Positions 22,401-33,924 of a stretch of 64,000 bases of DNA are shown here, one piece after another. Origin of the DNA: Halicephalobus mephisto (lineage: Eukaryota > Nematoda > Chromadorea > Rhabditida > Panagrolaimidae); assembly GCA_009193035.1 (NCBI GenBank), contig SWDT01000054.1, positions 62,001 to 126,000 on the forward strand, given 5' to 3'. Position numbers and translations under genes: made by a program. The notes beneath the pieces are model-generated. The model saw only the letters and a list, made by a program, of their open reading frames with translations. It did not search any database and had not been told where the DNA came from. How positions within the stretch are numbered: position 1 is the first letter of the stretch; the number at the start of each line of letters is the position of its first letter.

Positions 22401-24107
22401 GACCCATTCAATGTACCAATATTGCGCAAACAGTAAAGAATCATCAGTTCATAAAAAGAACAAATCGGGTGCTTTGTTTGGAAATCTTACAAGGTATAAA
22501 AGGAAGACGAATTTACTCCAAATATCAAATACTACTCAATCATCAAAAATGTCAAAAATTATCAGGTATGTTAGTTTTTAAATATTTTAATATCTTATAA
22601 AATTACAGTACTCTTTTATTCGTCACCTTGTTAATGAGTATCTACACCGAAGCACAATTACTCGTTCCCGGAGCAGCACTTGCGGCTCCGGTTGCTCCTG
22701 TGGTCAGTAATTTTGTAAAAAATCAAAAAATTAATGTTTATTTCAGCTCCCTCTTTACAATAGTTACTTGCCTTATTACCGTGGTTTCCTCTACCCTTCA
22801 TTGGTCTTCGGATCCAATAAGAACAAAGCCAGAGATTCTCCTCACTCCGGAAAACTCAATTCCCCATTTATCCCGAAGGATAACTAAATTTCCGGTCCCA
22901 AATTTTTTGTCCATATTGTTGTAAAACGAATAAAGACTTACTGTTCGTAATTGCTCCCAAAATGCATCAGCAGCTTCTTCGTCGTCGTTGAACATTGCGT
23001 CAAGCATCAAGTAACAGACGAATACTGGCCATTCACATTCGATGTTTTCGAATTTCTGGAGTTCAGCATTCATGTAGTAAAGTCTGTTTGGATCCTCTAA
23101 CGCTGTTTTGTAGCCATCTCGAAGAAATCGTCGACAACCGTATTTCCCTAATAGAGTCTCCACAATCGTTGTTCGAGTGAGTTGAACGAGATCTGGATCT
23201 TCGACAGCGAACGCGGGATAAGCAATAATTGAAAGTAAAGCAGCATCGATTTCCTTGGAAAATGATTCTCTAGGTAACATTGAAGTTAAAACAGCAACAC
23301 ATTGCTGAACTTCATCCGGTAAAACGTGGATTATGGATCCTTTCGAACCGTCGCTGAACAAGTCGCCGACGTCGTTGATGGCTTGAAGAGCGGCTTTTGC
23401 CATCCCTATGCTGCTAGCATTGAGTTCACATATCCCTTGATTGGTTTTATCTCCTCGTTCCCATATGCCGTAATCCGGAATCCTATATCCGACTTCAATA
23501 TAGTACACGAGATTCTGAACAAACGCCACTTCGTCAAAGTTCCGAACAATCTGGAGACCTGATGCAGTCATCTGAGCCAATGTAAGTAAAAATAAAGAAA
23601 CCGCATCAATCTGCAAATGTCCCCACTCATGATCACCAACGACGGTACCTTTCGTCAAAACAGAATACTTGGCATGAAGACTGTCAACACTCCGCAAATG
23701 CTTCTTAAACAACTCCACTTTGTCCACCTGTCTCATCATGCATTCCAACAACGATTGCATAATCTTAATACTGAAAATTGATATATGAAACATAATTAAA
23801 ACGAAAACTAATGTCACCAAGTGTAACTGAGTTCGTTTGCTTTGGCGATATCCTCATCTGATTCCGCGTTTTTCCTATAAGTTCTATACATTGCCCAAAG
23901 AGCTTGAGCAGCGTAAATATTATCACGAACCCATGCATGACCTATAATTTCATATATCCAAAAAATTTAAAACAAAAACAAACCAGGAAAATCAGCAGCA
24001 TTGTTCTCAAATAATCCAGTTACCGGATTTTGATGATTTAATATAGTTTTTTCAACAATTGTCATCAAATAATCCAACTGGATCCCAGATTTAGTTCTGG
24101 TCCGCAT
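19394..24107 (-). CDS. Phosphorylase b kinase regulatory subunit alpha
   Basis: Eleven minus-strand exons: 23984-24107, 23818-23941, 22942-23770, 22187-22326, 22007-22140, 20886-21966, 20440-20842, 20018-20395, 19894-19974, 19629-19841, 19394-19555, total 1222 residues, close to vertebrate PHKA. The subunit restrains the catalytic gamma subunit of the kinase that activates glycogen phosphorylase. Matches run the full length: [104 protein letters not shown], then [30 protein letters not shown] and [14 protein letters not shown]. Alpha is preferred over beta from the N-terminus and C-terminus. It ends ...DIFGPI, so the farnesylated CaaX of vertebrate subunits is missing. Intron 3 (22327-22941) hosts a gene on the other strand. 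Confidence 0.94.
22496..22503 (+). promoter_or_regulatory. TATA box of the nested secreted-peptide gene
   Basis: TATAAAAG lies 46 bases before the ATG at 22549. No TTTCAG acceptor precedes the start, so the gene probably uses its own short 5' UTR rather than a spliced leader. Confidence 0.65.
22549..22887 (+). CDS. Small secreted protein nested in an intron of the PHKA gene
   Basis: Three exons, 22549-22565, 22609-22702 and 22747-22887, encode 83 residues. Residues 1-22 form a signal peptide ([21 protein letters not shown]). The mature part is [16 protein letters not shown] followed by a Tyr/Leu/Pro-rich segment ([20 protein letters not shown]) and a polar, Lys/Ser-rich end. The exon 2 donor, GTG|GTCAGT, is weak, but it is the join that keeps the frame to the final TAA. 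A TATA box sits 46 bases upstream. The whole gene lies inside the 615-nt third intron of the phosphorylase kinase gene, on the opposite strand. I do not recognise a named family. It resembles the short Pro/Tyr-rich secreted peptides common in nematodes. No dibasic processing sites are prominent apart from KNK/KAR. Confidence 0.72.
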
Positions 24108-24354
24108 TTTATTACTATATAAAGAAAATTAAAAACAATTTGCCATTGGAAAAAAGAACGACAAAAGTTGTCACTTGATGTAAAACGAACCTTGCGAGCA
24201 ACCTGCAACTTCCCCTTTCGCTCTTTGTTTTCAAATTCATCTCCCAAATGTATTCTTTATAAAAATGGCAATTTAACATTCGGCAATTAACAGAAATACA
24301 AAATCATAACATTGAACTAATGACAAAAACGAGCCAAAACTGCTATTTGGCCAA

Positions 24355-25645
24355 TCACATTTCAACAAAACTTACGGAAGTGTTATCGACGGTAACTTCC
24401 GTGATTGTGAAATTATTATTATACAGATGAGGTTCTCCAGACGTACTTTCAGCAGGAATCCAAGATTTCTGAAGAGAGTAATTGAAAATATGAATCAGAA
24501 GTGGTTAGTTACAAATTAAAAATTATGTTTGAAGGACATGAACTACTGATCAAAATGTTCACTTGCCGTGTTACTTTCTAACACTTTCTCTCCTTCCGGA
24601 ACCACTTCTTGAGGATCGGCAGCAGGTTCAGAAGGCGGATCATTGGCAGTTTTTTCAGTCTGTAGAGTAACGCAAAGTTGGGATACTGCTTGGATTTTAA
24701 CTTCGCACTGTGGATTGTTCTGCTCAGTAACTTGGTATTCTAACGATTCTTCGCCATCTGAAATTGAACGTTTTAATAAAGTTACTTGTAAAAAAACAAA
24801 CTCGTAGGATAACCAAAGAACTCCAAGGGCCCAGCATCATCTTTCTTTTCCTCCTCTTTCTTCTCTTCCTTTGCTTCCTCCTTCTCCTCCTTTACCTCTT
24901 CCTTTTCGTCCTTTACCTCTTCCTTCTCGTCCTTTTCTTTTTCTTCATTGCTTTGTTCTTCTTTTTGCTCTTCAACAGGTTCTTCAGACTGAGTTTCAAC
25001 CTTTAATAATCAATTTAAGTAAAGAAATAGTTCGGAAAAAGAACTTACAGGCTGTTCTACAACTGGTTCCTCTTCCTGTTGTTGCGGTTCTTCTTCCTTT
25101 TCCTCTTCTCTTACTTCTACTTCTTCGTTCTTGGTTTCAGTTTCTTCTAGATTAGATTTCATTTCTGGTTGAGCTTCAGGCACACTTACTTCAGGACTTC
25201 TAGACTTGGACTTTTCTTTTACTTGTTCTTCAGGTTCTTTGTCAGCATCTTCAATGTCGAAATGTCCTTCAGATTGAACGGGAGAACTGGACAGAACTGA
25301 ATTATTCGCAGCACTGGAATCCTGATCAGAATCGTACTTGGCCCTCTTGGCACGGGTTCCACCAGATCGACGTTGACTCGAACTAGGGGTGCGTTTTGCA
25401 GAAGTACGGGGGGTGTTCTTCGAGTTGTTATATAACTCGAGCAGATCTTTATCCAAAATATTTTCTTCCGGCTCCCATGTGTTGTGGCTTGAATTCCATC
25501 CTTGCCATTTTATATAATATAGTTTCCCTCGTTTCTGAAACATGGCATTTAGTCCGGTAATAATTATTTAAATATCACTTGCCTTGTCAACTCGGTGTTT
25601 TAGGATTTTTTCTATTTGGAAAATATCTCCTTCCTGATTCGACAT
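24355..25645 (-). CDS. Polycomb/CBX-like protein: chromodomain plus C-terminal Pc box
   Basis: Minus-strand exons 25583-25645, 25049-25534, 24802-25000, 24567-24757 and 24355-24468 encode 350 residues. The chromodomain (about residues 7-58) reads [24 protein letters not shown] and [12 protein letters not shown], the Pc/CBX type that reads methylated H3K27. The middle is acidic with long Glu/Lys runs (about 150-260). Residues 333-350, [18 protein letters not shown], align without gaps to the Pc box (VTVTDVT.N..TVTF.E), and an upstream SWIP resembles the W-P element before it. The Pc box recruits RING1 in PRC1. Introns 25535-25582 and 24469-24566 need GC donors (AAG|GCAAGT and ACG|GCAAGT). A weaker GT donor exists for each but shortens the chromodomain or exon 4. 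It could be the orthologue of C. elegans cec-1, but the Pc box is the point of interest. Symbol left empty. Confidence 0.85.
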
Positions 25646-26384
25646 TTTGACTTGTTTATATCAGTCAAAAGCAGCCTGAAACATCGTAATTATGAATGTT
25701 AAGACATCACATAATAAAGGCACAGAAGATCAACGGCTATAATGAAAGTTTACATAAAACAAAAACACAGGAGAGAGGTAAACGCGCATGGGAACAGAAA
25801 AGGGCCAGTTCGTCCGTGTGTCAGAAATGGCGCGCAAAACAGAGAGAGAAATTGAACCGTTGTTGACTGGCCATTGGAGCCATTTGACTGGCAAAGTGCG
25901 GCAACAAAACAAGAAAAAAATGGACATTGAACATGACTGGTCATTGTTTACTTTTTCTTCAATGAAATAATCCCTCATAATTTCATTAAATAAAAACATT
26001 TAAAAAATGACTATCGAAAAAGTTCAACGTTCTTTTTAATTTTTTTTTGAATAATTAAAAAATTTTGACCGTCTTGAAAAAACTACAGTAAGAAATGACC
26101 ATTTTTGGTTTTTAAAATTACCCAAATAAACGACTTAATCCCGTCATTTGGGACCTCGATTACTGTAGCCACGGACAACGAAAGGAGCATACTGTATGTG
26201 GAGAAAGAAACACATCATTAAAAATAATTTCTGGTCGTAGTAATTGATCTTTATCGTTTTGTTTTTTTTAAATTCTGAATTTTGCAACTTTTATAATCGA
26301 AAAAAATAAATAAAATTTTTCCAATTCAAAAATAAAAATTTATCTAAAAATACTAAAATTATATTTTTTGATAATTTTTAAAAT

Positions 26385-26495
26385 TAATTTTCGAAAATTT
26401 AAATAAAATTATTTTTTTTAATTTTCGAAAATTTAAATAAAATTATTTTTTTTTATTTTTGAAAATTTACATAAAATTATTTCTTTTAATTTTTC
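26385..26495. repeat. Three-copy repeat, unit about 35 bp
   Basis: TTTTCGAAAATTTAAATAAA followed by ATTATTTTTTTTA occurs three times head to tail, the third copy slightly altered. Confidence 0.8.
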
Positions 26496-26704
26496 GATTG
26501 AAGTTTTTTGGATTTTTTACAGTACACTACCGTAATCCCCGAGATACCCGTCCGATCGGAACAGCAGGAGGCGGATATTCCGGGATCCACTATCAGCTGT
26601 TTACAAATAATCCGTTTTTGGAAACATAAATTATTTTTTTATTTTCTTACTGTAGAAAATTCATTTTAAATCCGACACATTTCAAACTTTTTTCGAAACT
26701 TTAT

Positions 26705-27065
26705 TTTTTTAAACAGAAAATAATTTAAATTTTTTAAAAAACTAATTTAAAACTTTATTTTTAAAAAATAATATAAAATCTAACCTTTTAAAAATAATTT
26801 GAAACTATTTTTAGAAATAATTTGAAATCTCTTTTTTAAAAATAATTTGGAACTATTTTTTAGGAATAATTTAAAACTTAAATTTCTTAAAATAATTTGG
26901 AACTGTTTTTTTAAAGATAATTTGAAATTTAACTTTTTTCAAAAAACAATTTAAAACTATTCTTTTAGAATAATTTGAAACTTAAATTTTGAAAATAATT
27001 TAAAACTGTTTTTGAAAATAATTTGAAATTTAACTTTTTTAAAACAATTTAAAATTTTATTTTAT
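26705..27065. repeat. AT-rich degenerate repeat, unit about 25-35 bp
   Basis: Copies of AAAAATAATTTGAAACTATT or close variants recur about ten times with variable linkers. Confidence 0.7.
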
Positions 27066-27795
27066 GGAAAAATGAAAAAAATTGCATATGAATTCGAATA
27101 AAAATACTTGCATTTCTAGGTCATTAAGCATTGGATTACCGTAATCTTGGACGTAGACGATTAGAGATTTTCGAATTCCCAGTTTCGAAAATTAGTTTTT
27201 TGTCGTTAATCTCGATGTTAATTATCATTTGACAGAGTTCGGCGTTTTTGACTTAACAGATTAAAATTTTGACGGAATTTTATCAATTTGAATTTTCCGA
27301 ACCACAACGTTTATTTCGACCAAATTCCAACAAAATCCATTTTCAACTACCGTACAGTAAGCCAACTGAAACTTATTTTTTAAAGTTTTTTTTTAAATAA
27401 AATAATTTCAAATTTCTTCGAAAATTTCAAATATTTTTTTTTTCAAACGGATTACGATAATTAAGGAGTTTTTTTAAAAATACTTTAATCGATTTAAAAA
27501 TTTTTTTGCAATTAAAAAATGTTTCAATTTTAATGTTTATTTTTATTAAAAAATAATATTTGAAATCTTAATTTTGACGGCTATTCTTGGTAGTTTCCGT
27601 TGTCGTCGGCGATCAGTCAGAATAAAGGAAGAATGCAGGACGCACGACTGGCACAAACAAAGGAAACGCCCTTTTGTCGTCTCCTACCGTATTCCAAAAC
27701 CTTCATTCAAGAGGCTTTCTCTGTCCTTTCTCGTTTCATTCTGTTGCCGCTCTTATCGGAATGGTAGCACTGAGGCAGCACGGCCTTTGAACAAG

Positions 27796-27920
27796 ACGGT
27801 ATCCCTTCGTTGTCTGTCCGTGTGTCCGTTTGCGAAACGGTATCCCTTCGTTGTCTGTCCGTGTGTCCATTTGCGAAACGGTATTTCTTCATTGTTTGTC
27901 CGTGTGTCCATCCACGAGAA
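27796..27920. repeat. 41-bp tandem repeat, three copies
   Basis: The unit CGGTATCCCTTCGTTGTCTG then TCCGTGTGTCC(G/A)TTTGCGAAA starts at about 27797, 27838 and 27879. The first two copies are nearly identical, the third has several changes. GC content is far above the neighbouring repeats. Confidence 0.85.
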
Positions 27921-28743
27921 CCTTCTCCGATTTAAAGTTGAATGTTGTTCGTCCTTCTTTCCCATCGTTGCTGTGCTAATTTGACAGAGAGTACCTCAAA
28001 TGAGCTAGCCCTGCGGCTTTCGTTTTCTCTGTATAGATATAACACTGTCATCTTCGTGTGTCCGCAACAGCAGAAATGCTCTTTTTTCCGATAATACTAT
28101 GGAGAAAAATGGTGCAGTCAGACATACTGTGGGTTTTATGCAAAGGCTGCGAGCAACAGCGCTCTGAGCTCGTTCAAATTTCCGTCCGATTTCTTGAGTT
28201 TTGCTTTTATTTAATCATAAAAATATAAAAAATATCTTATTTTTAATTTTTTATTACTTTTTACTATTAAATTTAAAAATTATCGTATTCCACTTGGAAA
28301 CGGTTGATGTATGCGTATTGGTATACTGTAACAAGCAAAAAGAGACAGCCTTTCGTCCGGTCAGACACTTATCGTAGTTCTTTCTCTCGCTGGATAGGGT
28401 GAACCAAATGTGCGCGCCACGGGGGGATGCTGGCGTATTCCTCAGCGGAGTGGCGCCCGTCGATCAATAGAGCACCGACCGCCGAGTCTTCGTTGATGGT
28501 GTTACTACCAGCTTGCTTTGATATTCCCACGCGCAGAATTCATCAATCCCTAAAGTTCATGATAATTTTCTTAGTTAAAAATAATAAAATCATCCAAAAT
28601 CCTTTATTTTTTCATTTTAAAAACTTTATTTTAGACAAAAATTACTGTAATTAAAGTTCCAAAGTGATGTAGTCGAATCGAAAAAGAGGGATTTGTAGTT
28701 TGATCTAGGTCATACAGTAAGCAACAACCCATAAAGCGTGCAA

Positions 28744-30264
28744 ATGCCGGATATTGAAGATAATTGTGATTTAGTCGAGGTACATTTTCAGATGAAAGGC
28801 GATGCGGGTATGTATGAACACATTTCTTGCCCTATCTGTAAGGGATTTCTGATCGATACCATAACACTGACAAGATGTGCTCATTTCTGTAAGTTTCATC
28901 ATTAATTTAAAAAAAAATTTTTTTCTTTAGTTTGTCGAGCATGTTTCCTACGGCATTTGCAACAAAAAAGAAGTTGTCCAAGTTGTGACGAAGAATTAGT
29001 CGATCTTCAATCAGCTTTCCATCCTGATCACACTTTGCAAGATTTCGTGTACAAATATGCTCCATCAACGTATTGGAAGGAAATCCGACAAAGAGCAGAT
29101 TTCATCGAAAAAAGGTTTCCAAGCCCTCAGGAAAAAAGACTTATAGCAGATTTAAATTTGACTCAATTTTCCCAGTTTCTATGTCATCGAAACGAGAAAG
29201 TGTCTCTTTGCATCGAGTACATTTCCCCCAAAGATGCCCTTCAAAGTGCTCTTACTGGATATGTTTCATCTGAAAAAATTTTATTCAGAAGATACTTCCG
29301 ATGTCCTGCTGAAGTTAAAATGAAACATCTGAGATCGTTACTTCAGGGAAAATTCGATCTTCCAGACAACTATATCCTCCAATTCATCCATCTCAACAGT
29401 GAAGAAATTTTAGAAGATGAGTACTCGCTCCAAGATCTCATTTATATTTTCGGTTGGCAGAGAACTGAACCTCTGAAGATATCTTTTACTTTAACTCAAC
29501 TTGTTGTTGAAGAAGAAAATCCACCAATTTTAGAAGTCGAAGAATCCATAGGACATGACGAAACAACGACAGACATACCACCTCAATTGGAACCAGAAAG
29601 AATAGAAAAAATGCCATCTTTGACAGTCAATCTTTCATCGGCCCTTTTTCAGCCTGATTGTAGTGCTTTGTCAAACATGCCTCGTGTTCCGATAATAACA
29701 AAATCAACAGAATCACTTCCAAAAAAACGTCGTAAAACAATTTCAAAAAAAACTAAACTTGCTCAACTTTTGGCTAAACCTAATCCTGAAAATCCATCTA
29801 TCAAACAAATTGGACAAATTCCACAAACAAACGTCACAATTCCATCTCCAACAATAGGTCTTCCTGGATCTCCTTGTACAACACCTTCATCTTCAAGTCA
29901 ATCTCCAAAAATTGGATCAAATGATTCACAAAAATTAATCATCGGAACTCCTGACAGTACTTCTTCTCTTCCATCATATAGAATAATGAATCCATCAATT
30001 CTAACAATGCAAATAAATCATTCTTTATCATCACCAATCACATCCATCAATTCTCATTCCATCAGCGATCCAGCAACACCTACTTCCGTCGACATTACAG
30101 ACAATATAAAACTCGAAGAATCCCTCCAAGACAACAAACCCACAATCAAAGAAAGAGATACTATTTTTCAAGGAGTTATGACCTCATTATCTCAAGCTCA
30201 ACAAAACGTCGATAAATTCCCTACCAACAAATTCCATCTTCCAACTCCTTTTTTAGCTTCTTAG
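28744..30264 (+). CDS. mig-32: Polycomb group RING finger (PCGF/Bmi1-type) protein
   Basis: Exons 28744-28888 and 28931-30264 encode 492 residues. PCGF proteins pair with RING1 to form the H2A-ubiquitin ligase core of PRC1. The C3HC4 RING is complete: C29, C32, C45, H47, C50, C53, C64, C67 (ISCPICKGFLID, CAHFFCRACFLRHL, SCPSC). The PCGF signature HTLQDFVYKYAPSTYWKEIR follows. A RAWUL ubiquitin-like domain (about 136-235) includes VSLCIEYIS, YFRCPAEVKMKHL and EYSLQDLIYIFGW. The remaining 250 residues are Ser/Thr/Pro-rich and disordered, with a basic patch PKKRRKTISKKTK that could be a nuclear localisation signal. The symbol follows C. elegans MIG-32, the PCGF-like protein there. Orthology is inferred from domain order only. 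AATAAA at 30373-30378 is a likely poly(A) signal. Confidence 0.88.
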
Positions 30265-30640
30265 ATCCTTGACCATCATACTGCCTATTCCCTTCGGGTC
30301 AAACGGACGCAATTATCTTACCGGTAATATGTTTGCTCAATTAACTTCAACTTGTTATTGTTTTCATGCTTTAATAAAACTATTATTCTGATAAATTTAT
30401 ATACAACGGATAAAAACCCAAATTAAAAACAAAAAATCTCCAATAAACCATTTGATAAAATTCCATTATAACATAAATGGCACTAAATAGCAAACAAAGC
30501 AGCATTCTATGCCCGTTAGTAATCAAAGCGTAGTCATGACTATTAACAATTACACGAAAATGGATTTGTTAAATCAACCATCACGTGAGCAGTAGTACAT
30601 CTACGTTAAACCCGTAGTTCACCAATTCTCAACAGGTTAA

Positions 30641-33600
30641 CTAGTTGTTTGCAACTGCCGTAACAAATCCTTTTCCTTCCAGAATCCGAAGTCTCTTTTC
30701 AACGGCACTCTTATATCTGGCCAAGATGCTTCTATCTTGTTCATTTTGAACCTAAAATAAAAAATTTACCATCAAAACAAAAGTGCCTTTACTCAAAGTA
30801 GCATTTTGAAAAAAATTATACCTAATTTTATATTTTATCAGATAATATTCAAAATCTGTATTCAATTTTTACCAAACGTTCTTTTAGAACAAGAAAATTA
30901 AATTTATAAAATTCCAGATATATTTTTGTTTTTTTTTAACTTTTTATCTCTTTACCTGTTTATTGAAATAAATTTAAAGATGCTTATTTTCTTTTTAAAA
31001 TTATACATTTTTTGTTCACTATAACTCTAATTGATTTTTCAAAATAAATAATCAAAAAATATCGGAAAACTCAATCCTAAATTTAGACATTTCTCAAATT
31101 ATATTACTCCAAAAAGTCGTTTAACAAAAATATTTAAAATCTACATCTCAAACGACATAAAATAATAAATAACTCATCCCAAAAAGCCACTTCGAGTAAA
31201 ATGCCTTTCTTTGTAAGAAAAAAAAACAAACTTGTTCTGATAACGTATGTAACATCATATAAGCCGTTTGATATCTTTTCGGACAAAGCTGAGGATTTCC
31301 AAAGAGTTCATCTAAAGCAGCAGATTGGCAAAGATCTAAGGCATGTTTGTACATAATTTTCTCAGCAGAAATAACAGAAGTACTGCCTGCAATTCCCAAA
31401 GAAGCCAATTCCTGAGAACGCGTCAAACAATAATGATATTTGTCATTTAGTTGATTCAAAAGATGTTTCACTTTCGGAGAAGCATGCAAAGTACCAGTCG
31501 TAATTTGTTGTTCTGAGAAATTCAGTGCTGAAGTCAGAATATACATAGCTCGAACATATAAAACAAGTTGTTCATTTCGCCGATATACATCAGAAGTCTC
31601 ATTGTTACGTCTTCCACTTTCAACAACCATCGCAATTGGATTAGCAATATTTTCAGCAACATTAACAAGAGTTTCAATAAATTCGTAAATAAATTGAAGT
31701 TTAGAAAGAATTTTCTGATGTTCTCCTTCTAACATAGTTTCTGGATCAAGTTCCATAGGAGGTTCAACTCCAAAAATAGGTCTTGATGTTCCACCTTCTT
31801 CTGTTGATTGTTTCTTATTATTTCCATCATTTTGAGATTTTGCACGAGCAGCAGCACCACTATAAACCCCAGACGAAGTCGTTGTTCCAGTTTCATTTCC
31901 ACTAACACTTTCCATCATCTGTGAACTCGAAGATTCTAAAAAATACCATTAAAATTTCACAATATTAATTTCAAAACTTACCAAGTTGAGCTCCATTTCC
32001 ACCATATTGCATTTGATCATTTTCTCCTTCATCTTCCTCATCACTAGAAAACGATGGAAAAACACCAGTAGTTGATTTTCGTTGAGTACTTGGAGAAATA
32101 ATTTTTACAGTAGCTGTAGCACAAGTTCGACTTGGAGAAGTACTCAAATAATGAACATTATCAACAGGTGGATTCAATTTTGCATCTTTCTTTATATTTT
32201 CAGAAAGCGGATTTGTTGAAGTCGCAGATTTCGGAATAGAAGTGCTAGGAGCACCAGTAGAATGTTTAGATTTATCTTCTTCTTCCTCCTTAGCACAAGA
32301 AGCAAGATCATTGACAGTATAACGACGTACCTTAGGAGAAATACTAGAATTAACCTTCGGAGACGTATCATGAAGAATAAACTTAGTTTCAGGAGCAGTA
32401 ATATTTTCGATTGTTGGAATAGAAACTTGTTCGGTTCGTTGAGACGGTACAAGTGGACTCTTCGAGCTATTTCTTCGTTCTTCCATAATCATAAAGTTAT
32501 TTCTCTGACTAGGCACCGGTACTCCCCGAATATTTGAAGCATTAGTACTGTGTACTTGAACTTGTTTCACCGGATTTTCATTAGTCTGAGCTGTTCCATT
32601 CGAATATTGAATGTGCTGAGGTTTACCATTCTTCAAAGGTGGCAAGAAAGTAAATTCTTGAGAATCGGACATATTGTTCTTGGGAGGGTTTGGCATCGAA
32701 GGTCCAGGTGAAGCGGTTGGTGTATTCACCCATGAACGAGGATTCTGAGGATCCAGAGCAGTTGGTTGTTTCTGAAGTCCCGTTGGCCTCGGAGAAGTCC
32801 TAGTTGTGTCTGGAGTCATTCTCTGCTGTGATTGTCTTATAGGTTGATAACCATAAGTATTGGAAGTAGGAAGTGATTGAGGGATACCAGGTCTTGTAGA
32901 CGACATATAACCATGATTTTCTACCTTTCTAGTAGGTAGTGGATTCGTCAAAAATGGATGTTCAAAAAAGTCATCTACAAGTTTACAATTGATCATAAGG
33001 AGTACATAAAGTCAACCTTACCGAATTCAATTCTGTCTTTGGCATTTCTCTTCAATAACCTCAACAACAAATCACGAAGATGTCCAGAACATGATTCCGG
33101 GATCTTCGGGTACAGATCTCGGTGCTTCTCATAAAACGTCTTCAGGGCTTGAGGAGTCTTTTCCACGAAAGGAGCAGATCCAACAAGACATTGATAAATA
33201 ATGGTCCCGATAGACCACAAATCGGCTTTAGCGTCATATTGGTGGGACATAATGACTTCAGGAGCCATGTACATCGGGGATCCACAAAGAGTTCCAGCCA
33301 TCACTCCATCGTTCAGAAACCTGGCGAATCCAAAATCGGCAAGTTTGACAGTCATTTCTATTGGGGTAGGATGAGATTTGTTTGGAGGTTTGCATAATAG
33401 GATATTCTGCGGTTTCAGATCTCTATGAACAATACCTTTGCTGTGCATCGCTCTCAGTGCTTTCGCTATCTGAGAAAAGAAATGTTGGATAGCAACTTCG
33501 TTCAGGGTATGTTTCTGCTGAATGTAATCTGCCAAATCTCCTCCGTTGCAGTATTCCATGACTAAAAGAACATGGGTAGTTGTTTCGACGCATTTCAGCA

Positions 33601-33924
33601 AGGAAACAAGATTCTCGTGTTTGAGTCCACTTAATTCCTGCAAAAGTTGATATAAAAACTCCCAATCGATAATATAAACTAACCTTCAAGATCTTTATTT
33701 CTTTCGTCAACAAACTTTTCGCTTTGGCAAGATTCTTCTTCGCAATAGACTTAATAGCAACATCAACATTTTTCTAAAATAAAAGAAATTGGTTAAATTC
33801 CCGAAGGAATAAAAAAACAAACTTTTTTATATCTACCCTTGTAGACGATTGCAAAAGCACCATGTCCAATGAGGTTTTCCTTGGAATAGACAAAATCTTC
33901 CACTTCTTCTAATTTCCCGGACAT
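30641..33924 (-). CDS. unc-51: UNC-51/ULK (Atg1) autophagy kinase
   Basis: Minus-strand exons 33823-33924, 33684-33773, 33022-33637, 31982-32974, 31232-31935 and 30641-30751 encode 871 residues. This Ser/Thr kinase starts autophagosome formation and guides axon growth. The kinase domain (about 10-275) has the glycine loop [11 protein letters not shown], the VAIKSIAKK lysine, catalytic loop [17 protein letters not shown] and MYMAPEV, with the ULK-typical [15 protein letters not shown] Ser/Pro/Asn-rich disordered linker (about 280-600) follows, then the C-terminal EAT/tandem-MIT region (about 640-871), for example [17 protein letters not shown] and [13 protein letters not shown], ending [16 protein letters not shown] precedes the ATG, a likely trans-splice acceptor. 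The gene is convergent with the PCGF gene, about 375 bases between stops. Length is close to C. elegans UNC-51. Confidence 0.95.

Larger units (their letters stand above)
25646..28743. other. Divergent spacer between the Pc-like and PCGF genes
   Basis: No gene supported. GC-richer blocks at about 25770-25930, 27560-28180 and 28330-28530 are plausible promoter or enhancer sequence for the two flanking Polycomb-group genes. The long frame at 27574-27984 is kept open partly by a 41-bp repeat and starts without splice or TATA context, so it is not called. The rest is A/T-rich repeats listed separately. Confidence 0.45.

Noticed and set aside
22294..22581. 95-codon plus-strand ORF running into the nested gene
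   Set aside because: It is antisense to PHKA exon 4 and reads through the first intron of the nested gene. The TATA-proximal start at 22549 with a signal peptide is better.
27574..27984. 136-codon ORF in the Polycomb spacer
   Set aside because: It begins at a non-ATG-supported position, runs through a 41-bp tandem repeat whose period is not a multiple of three, and resembles no protein. The opposite strand is equally open.
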